DNA of 64,000 bases from Cyclina sinensis. Taxonomy: Eukaryota; Mollusca; Bivalvia; Venerida; Veneridae. Positions 61,501-64,000 of this stretch are shown here, piece by piece. Location: positions 32,643,449 to 32,707,448 of the forward strand of contig JAAONU010000001.1 in the NCBI GenBank assembly GCA_012932295.1, in the 5' to 3' direction. The translations under genes were made by a program, and so were the position numbers. Positions within the stretch are counted from its first letter, which is position 1. Every line of letters starts with the position of its first letter. The notes beneath the pieces are model-generated. The model was not told the DNA's origin. It ran no database searches and saw only the letters and a list, made by a program, of their open reading frames with translations.

Positions 61501-63758
61501 GCACTATTTAACAGTGGCGTTTTCAGTGACGTCAGCGGGCGCGCGCTTGTATTCAGCGTGCTATACTGCCTGATATATCACGCTCAATTCCTTCTTTGTT
61601 TATTGTCGGCAAATCGCGGATAGTGTTAGAATGTAAGCTAATACATAAAAGACTGAAGTTGTCAACAAATAATATCATAAGAAAAAAAATTAACCGTTTT
61701 GTTGAACAAACCGCGCAAGTTTCAGCTTTTCTTTCACTAAAACACTCATATATGACCCCAGTTTTTATTTTTTTTGTGGTACAATGTGGCTTGATACGTA
61801 CGAAAATTGGGAAAAGGGTCTAAGCATTGGAAAACACCTGGGTCTACAAGCAGATGTAATGAACTAAACTTTACCTTGATTCTCGAAGTATTTATTCTCT
61901 AGGTAAATAGGTGATAAAGTTCAATTGAATGATCACACACCTGGTCAACACTGAGGCTCAGTTTAAACCCCTACACCTGTCCCCACTCTCATATAACCAA
62001 CTAGATACCCTAAATGTGCTAAACTAATGTAAAAGTAATGAAAAATTACGTAATGTCTCACAAATAGTGTAGGGAGCTATTAAAAAAGCTGTTGGAAACG
62101 CTCCGCAACTGCCCCTGTCCAAGAAATGTACCTCGCGTGTAGCAACGTTTTATACCGGACACATTTCAAAATCCAGGACTCGGCTTCCTTTGTAACTCTT
62201 TATCTATCTCTTCATTCGTTCGCACCACTGAAACAGTGTTTGCAAAGAAGTCTAATTAACAGAACATTATTCATCTACATCGTCGGAAACCCACGTTCGA
62301 TCCATTCCTTTTCACTCTATTCATCGACCGTAGGACAATTGGTTGGTAAAAATTCGTACTCATGAATAATTTATTACCTACTTTCATTGGTTTCCGAAAG
62401 ATTTCTATGACGCAATCTCAGCCAATAAAATTCATAACCTTTCGCGGCTATGTTTAAATCCTGGGAAATACGTAGGGAACATGTTGTTATGATTAGTCTC
62501 CACACTGAAAAGTTTGTATTTGTAATGCGGAATCTCATTGGACGATCAATAATCTGCAGTCAACTGTCCCACGGTACATAATATAGTTGTGCCGAATCTG
62601 TAACGGGGCAACCAACGATAAAGCAACATACAACTAAAATAATACAAGCAATGCAAAATTTTGACCTGACGACTTATTCTGTGAACTTTGAATAACATTC
62701 ATCTCATTATATTTTTTCAAGAAAAGAAATAAACTATAGCTTTTACATTTTCATTATCGAAAATATACAAATCTGTTGACCAATTTTTACAATTAAAATA
62801 TGCAATGGAGGGAAACTTAAATTCAACCACCGCTCTGGTATCGCTTTATTTAAATTTGATATATAACTATGTGCATACCGTACATACAGCAGCTCATTTC
62901 CTAACGTTTAAAATTTCATTTGACTTGTCTCTACAACGTTAAAGTAAAGTAATTTCAGTCGTAAACTGTTATGGTAAGTATCACAAAGGGCAAGAGGGGA
63001 AAGAACTTAAACCTTCATTTTGTTTATGCCTAATTTTGTTTATGCCTAATTTTGTTTATGATATTCATGAAAGTGAGTTACTGTTAAATTTCATGACTTT
63101 TTCGTGATTCTGTATCAATTTTCAGAATCATTGACTGCTGTTGGTGAAACATATGGCAATCTTTTGATTGCATTTGATTTCTGCTTTTACGTAAATTACA
63201 AATAAACACGGTTATATAGTTCAGACACAAGCAGATTATACTGATATATCAGAACAAAGCAAATACAAATTCCCAGAGACCAGCTGTCACATTTTGTTAT
63301 TTTTCTGTTCCGGCTTGATTTTCCAGATACTCGGCTGAATGGTGTTGTAATTGTCTCTAGAATCTGATGTAAGCCACGGAACGACCAAAATGAAATCCAC
63401 ACAGTTATAATGGATGACAAAACATGACAAAACTAACAGAAGTGGCTTTTGTATTTCTAATTTGCATTCATTATTAGTCTGAATATAAGATTTATGTTGA
63501 CTTCTGGTGTAAGTTTTATTAAATTATTAAAGCATTAAATGCCCTTTTATAGCCTTTTCTGTGCTCTTTTCAGGAATATTTTATTACAAGAATGTTACAA
63601 GAGATGTCCAGGAAGCCTTCAGGTATTTTGTAGGTGTGGCTCATTCACCACCAGTGTACCCTGGTTATGAGGAATTTGCAAGACTGGTGAATAAGCATCT
63701 TGAGGCACCACCTTTTAATTTCGAAAACCCTTTCAGAGATATTGGGGGCCAGAAAATA
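43195..63758 (+). CDS. Receptor-type guanylate cyclase, 5' part (exons 1-5; 3' end outside window)
   Basis: Five exons join in consistent phase (0, 0, 1, 1, 0) to 1008 bp, 336 codons with no stop. Residues 1-25 form a signal peptide (MWTYSFLTCLVSLCLMNSNY). From residue 26 the chain reads as the periplasmic-binding-protein-like ligand-binding domain of membrane guanylate cyclases: ITIGYITGS at the first strand, GALTLALEEINNS, YIGPQESCIHEAKIAAAFNI, PMISY, then YPTFARTKPTDSQISKSVVS, FNWKKVTFVH, and a late GEYFVVGVDVGQYDPTDPQE block. The last resembles insect Gyc32E/Gyc76C-type receptors. Family members make cGMP in response to peptide or other ligands at the cell surface; the membrane, kinase-homology and cyclase domains would be encoded to the right. 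Potential N-glycosylation sites include NIT, NNST and QNIS. An in-frame TAG at 43186 precedes the ATG, supporting the start. Confidence 0.9.
44010..44127 (+). repeat. Direct repeat, 78 bp spacing, two copies
   Basis: AATGTAATCAGAGATTAGGG and the following ATAATAATAACGTGCCA occur twice, identically, in intron 1 of the cyclase gene. This produces a repeated peptide in a spurious minus-strand ORF. Confidence 0.85.
44128..46330. other. Cyclase intron 1, unassigned
   Basis: AT-rich intronic DNA with no convincing exon. Opposite-strand ORFs at 45411-45786 overlap text starting GGCCCTGTTTCATTAAACC, which looks like a repeat end, and have no known domain. Confidence 0.4.
46332..46740 (+). repeat. 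Bivalve dispersed repeat ending in GACGGACGGACAG text
   Basis: Starts AACAAGAGTGATCAGTGACC, contains GGGCCATAACTCTGACAAAA and GAGGAGTAGTCCGGATAAGT, then GACGGACGGACAGACTGACG. It closes near GGCTACTTTGTAGCAGGCGA. The pattern (cell-like 'gggccataactctg' block followed by GGACGGAC runs) is common in molluscan genomes. Confidence 0.7.
47349..47395. repeat. Alternating purine-pyrimidine tract with palindrome
   Basis: ACACACACGTATGCAC, then the perfect 18 bp palindrome GCACGCACGCGTGCGTGC (47367-47384), then ACACACACGC. Such CA/CG alternation favours Z-DNA. It lies in cyclase intron 1. Confidence 0.85.
47644..47663 (+). repeat. (AG)n microsatellite
   Basis: A run of about nine AG dinucleotides followed by A-rich sequence, intronic. 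Confidence 0.85.
48015..48040 (+). repeat. Poly(A) run of 26 bases
   Basis: An uninterrupted run of 26 A after TTTTCT. It may be the tail of an old retro-inserted sequence, but no inserted body was recognised upstream. Confidence 0.85.
48908..49400 (+). repeat. 42-44 bp tandem repeat (about 10 units)
   Basis: GAGGAGGTATCAGTTTTCAT starts units at 48991, 49033, 49075, 49117, 49159, 49203, 49245, 49289, 49333 and 49375, with a divergent outlier at 48908. Spacing is 42 bp, or 44 bp where the A-run after TTACG is longer by two. Both edges carry a GTTTTCAGATATGT variant. The 14-residue periodic ORF (MTYEKNMRRYQFSS) breaks where the A-run length changes, so I do not call it a gene. Confidence 0.9.
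49646..50392. mobile_element. Foldback-like element: inverted clusters of CACGTG-containing repeats
   Basis: The left cluster (49646-49720) has three units of GAGATTGCCCTTTACCACGT type. The right cluster (50264-50392) has five reversed units of CACGTGGTAAAGGGCAATCT type, spaced about 27 bp. CACGTG occurs at 49662, 49687, 49713, 50292, 50318, 50345 and 50372; the outermost right unit has CATGTG. The 543 bp between the clusters has no ORF of note. Long inverted arms made of short tandem repeats are a hallmark of foldback elements; the assignment is inferred. Confidence 0.6.
50409..50418 (+). repeat. Poly(C) run
   Basis: Ten consecutive C residues just outside the right cluster of CACGTG repeats. 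Confidence 0.8.
50420..52225. other. Cyclase intron 1, unassigned
   Basis: AT-rich DNA with no recognisable exon, RNA gene or tandem repeat. The 60-residue ORF at 51156-51338 has no known domain. Confidence 0.4.
52230..53119 (-). repeat. Bivalve dispersed repeat (AGCTCACCTGAGC family), minus-strand copy
   Basis: The right edge reads GAGCCTTAGGCTCAGGTGAG then CTT, the reverse of the family start. Inside, reversed versions of the family's TGACCCxxGGGxCATGA and AGAACTCTGGTTGCTATAGC blocks occur. The left edge is approximate. It is the only full copy in the window with this orientation. Confidence 0.7.
53120..54760. other. Cyclase intron 1, unassigned
   Basis: AT-rich DNA without a convincing exon. 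ORFs of about 70 residues on the minus strand (53365-53580, 53903-54115) show no known domain. Confidence 0.4.
54761..55049 (+). repeat. 57 bp tandem repeat (5 units)
   Basis: GAATCAGGATTCATATCTTC starts units at 54761, 54818, 54876, 54933 and 54990. Each continues with CAAGTTGTAACATTTACACA and AAATCTGGGCAA. Small differences (GGGGCAAG/GGGACAAG, CATATC/CAGATC) form a left-to-right gradient. Confidence 0.9.
55265..57053 (+). mobile_element. Broken, 5'-truncated LINE (non-LTR retrotransposon) remnant
   Basis: Frame-shifted translation shows reverse-transcriptase text: FYANDIVIFANDKEALKNNL, then YCNRWQLCVNTQKAKVMI, then a shift to FVYLGM. Further on come DLFKKLVLPILNHGSEVLGF and a C-terminal zinc-knuckle-like ERLCLICN..EDEYHFVMQC with an internal stop. 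The catalytic YADD is YAND at 55310-55321, and there are at least two frameshifts, so it is inactive. The 3' end is a tandem (ACTGAAA)n-like tail (57023-57053), preceded by AATGAAATAAA. Sense orientation within cyclase intron 1. Confidence 0.85.
57054..58768. other. Cyclase intron 1, right end, unassigned
   Basis: AT-rich intron. A (TC)n-rich stretch lies at 57717-57743 and a poly(A) run near 58417. The 73-residue ORF at 58650-58871 overlaps exon 2 in another frame and is a shadow. Confidence 0.5.
58769..58951 (+). CDS. Receptor guanylate cyclase, exon 2
   Basis: Acceptor TATTTTCAG and donor AAT|GTAATG. The 61 codons include NNINYPTFARTKPTDSQISK and ILKQFNWKKVTFVHTSES, the typical ..FNW..V.. 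block of this receptor family. It follows an intron of 15193 bp. Confidence 0.9.
59483..59594 (+). CDS. Receptor guanylate cyclase, exon 3
   Basis: Acceptor CTCATGCAG and donor AGAA|GTAAGA. Encodes LYDIKVTFRKIYKGPYFHRH and continues to IIQETFVDTR, with phase 1 exit. The phase fits exon 4. Confidence 0.8.
60120..60266 (+). CDS. Receptor guanylate cyclase, exon 4
   Basis: Acceptor TTTAAACAG and donor AAAG|GTATTT. With the split codon it reads IYVILGQSYEFVGLLDHLND, then RGLLDTGEYFVVGVDVGQYD. This is the strongest family match in the gene. Phase 1 exit. Confidence 0.9.
60620..60832 (+). repeat. Dispersed repeat related to one end of the 31.6 kb insertion
   Basis: Matches the reverse complement of 31620-31835: ATGGACACATTTACGTCACA, CTTTCTCTCGCCATGTATTT, TTGCAACAATGGCGCCGTC, GACGAGGAGTTGATTTATAA and TTTGACTTTCGGTACCCTTT then AA. 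It lies in intron 4 of the cyclase gene. The other end of the element is not seen. Confidence 0.7.
61279..61463. repeat. Long near-palindrome (about 185 bp hairpin)
   Basis: The left arm AATTAGGAAATAGATTTTAA...TAATTTAATCAC pairs with the right arm GTGATTAAATAATTACGCAT...TTAAAATCTATTTCCATT over about 85 bases with scattered mismatches. The centre is GAAGGCCGTAGGCCTGA, itself partly palindromic. A MITE or foldback copy is likely. A further TGATATATCACGCTCAATTC fragment at 61572 resembles the arms. Confidence 0.8.
61600..63560. other. Cyclase intron 4, right part, unassigned
   Basis: No exon recognised. The stretch 62100-62580 is less AT-rich and has several CCAAT/ATTGG words. Three direct copies of TTTTGTTTATGCCTAA-type text lie at 63017-63060. 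The 79-residue ORF at 62126-62365 has no known domain. Confidence 0.4.
63574..63758 (+). CDS. Receptor guanylate cyclase, exon 5 (last in window)
   Basis: Acceptor CTCTTTTCAG and donor ATA|GTAAGT. With the split Gly it encodes GIFYYKNVTRDVQEAFRYFV, then VAHSPPVYPGYEEFARLVNK, and ends IGGQKI in phase 0. The remaining 242 bases of the window are intron. Confidence 0.9.
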
Positions 63759-64000
63759 GTAAGTGAAAAACCAAAACTGATCGTTGAATATTATTGAAAC
63801 TGCTAGCAAAACATACAATACACAGGAATGTATAAGGTTCATGCTGCCTTCTTGATCATTTAACTTTAAGAGAAATATTTGATTAAATGTTTGTGTAAGC
63901 GAAGCTGGAGACTGGAATTATGGGTAGATATTCTTCAAGGGGTCATCTCAAATCAAAACTTTAGATAATTGGCAGGGGGCGACTCAAGATATTTTAACTT

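Overview
This window is eukaryotic nuclear DNA, AT-rich and gene-poor. Small exons with GT/AG splice sites sit in long introns and are outnumbered by interspersed repeats. The repeats point to a bivalve mollusc: many copies of an element that opens with an AGCTCACCTGAGC-type motif and closes with GGTGAGC...CATCATGGCCCTC, arrays containing AAGGTCAAGGTCACAGTGAC, a block opening with GAAGGGAAGCATATAG, and tRNA-derived SINE-like copies. A clam-like (heterodont) species is my guess; the species cannot be fixed from the sequence alone.

Two protein-coding genes are supported by exon translation, splice sites and consistent intron phase. (1) Positions 224-18106 (+) hold the last 16 exons of a gene whose 5' end lies off the left edge. 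The joined exons give 350 residues that read, in order, as a RUN domain, a PDZ-like domain and a C-terminal PTB/PID domain, ending at a TGA with a poly(A) signal downstream. I know of no named human protein with this combination. (2) Positions 43195-63758 (+) hold the first five exons (336 residues) of a receptor-type guanylate cyclase (natriuretic-peptide-receptor / Gyc32E-like). Only a signal peptide and part of the extracellular ligand-binding domain are inside the window; the transmembrane, kinase-homology and cyclase domains should lie to the right. Its first intron is about 15.2 kb and full of repeats.

The 24 kb between the two genes holds a SINE-like copy (19.88-20.12 kb), a TATA-box promoter-like site with a possible first exon (22.52-22.64 kb), about 3.4 kb of pyrimidine-rich DNA interrupted by a bivalve repeat block (22.96-26.40 kb), and a degenerate tandem duplication with a unit of about 2.1 kb rich in GGATGGCAG-like sequence (28.1-34.5 kb). 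One copy of that unit carries a 1.1 kb inserted element with inverted ends. A possible coding terminal exon lies at 35475-35627, followed by unassigned DNA up to the cyclase gene.

No CRISPR array, bacterial operon, viral genome or complete autonomous transposon was seen. The most interesting items are the RUN-PDZ-PTB protein, an inverted-repeat element carrying a nearly identical 146 bp satellite, a foldback-like structure built from CACGTG-containing short repeats, a 185 bp near-palindrome, and the insertion whose empty site survives in the neighbouring duplicate.
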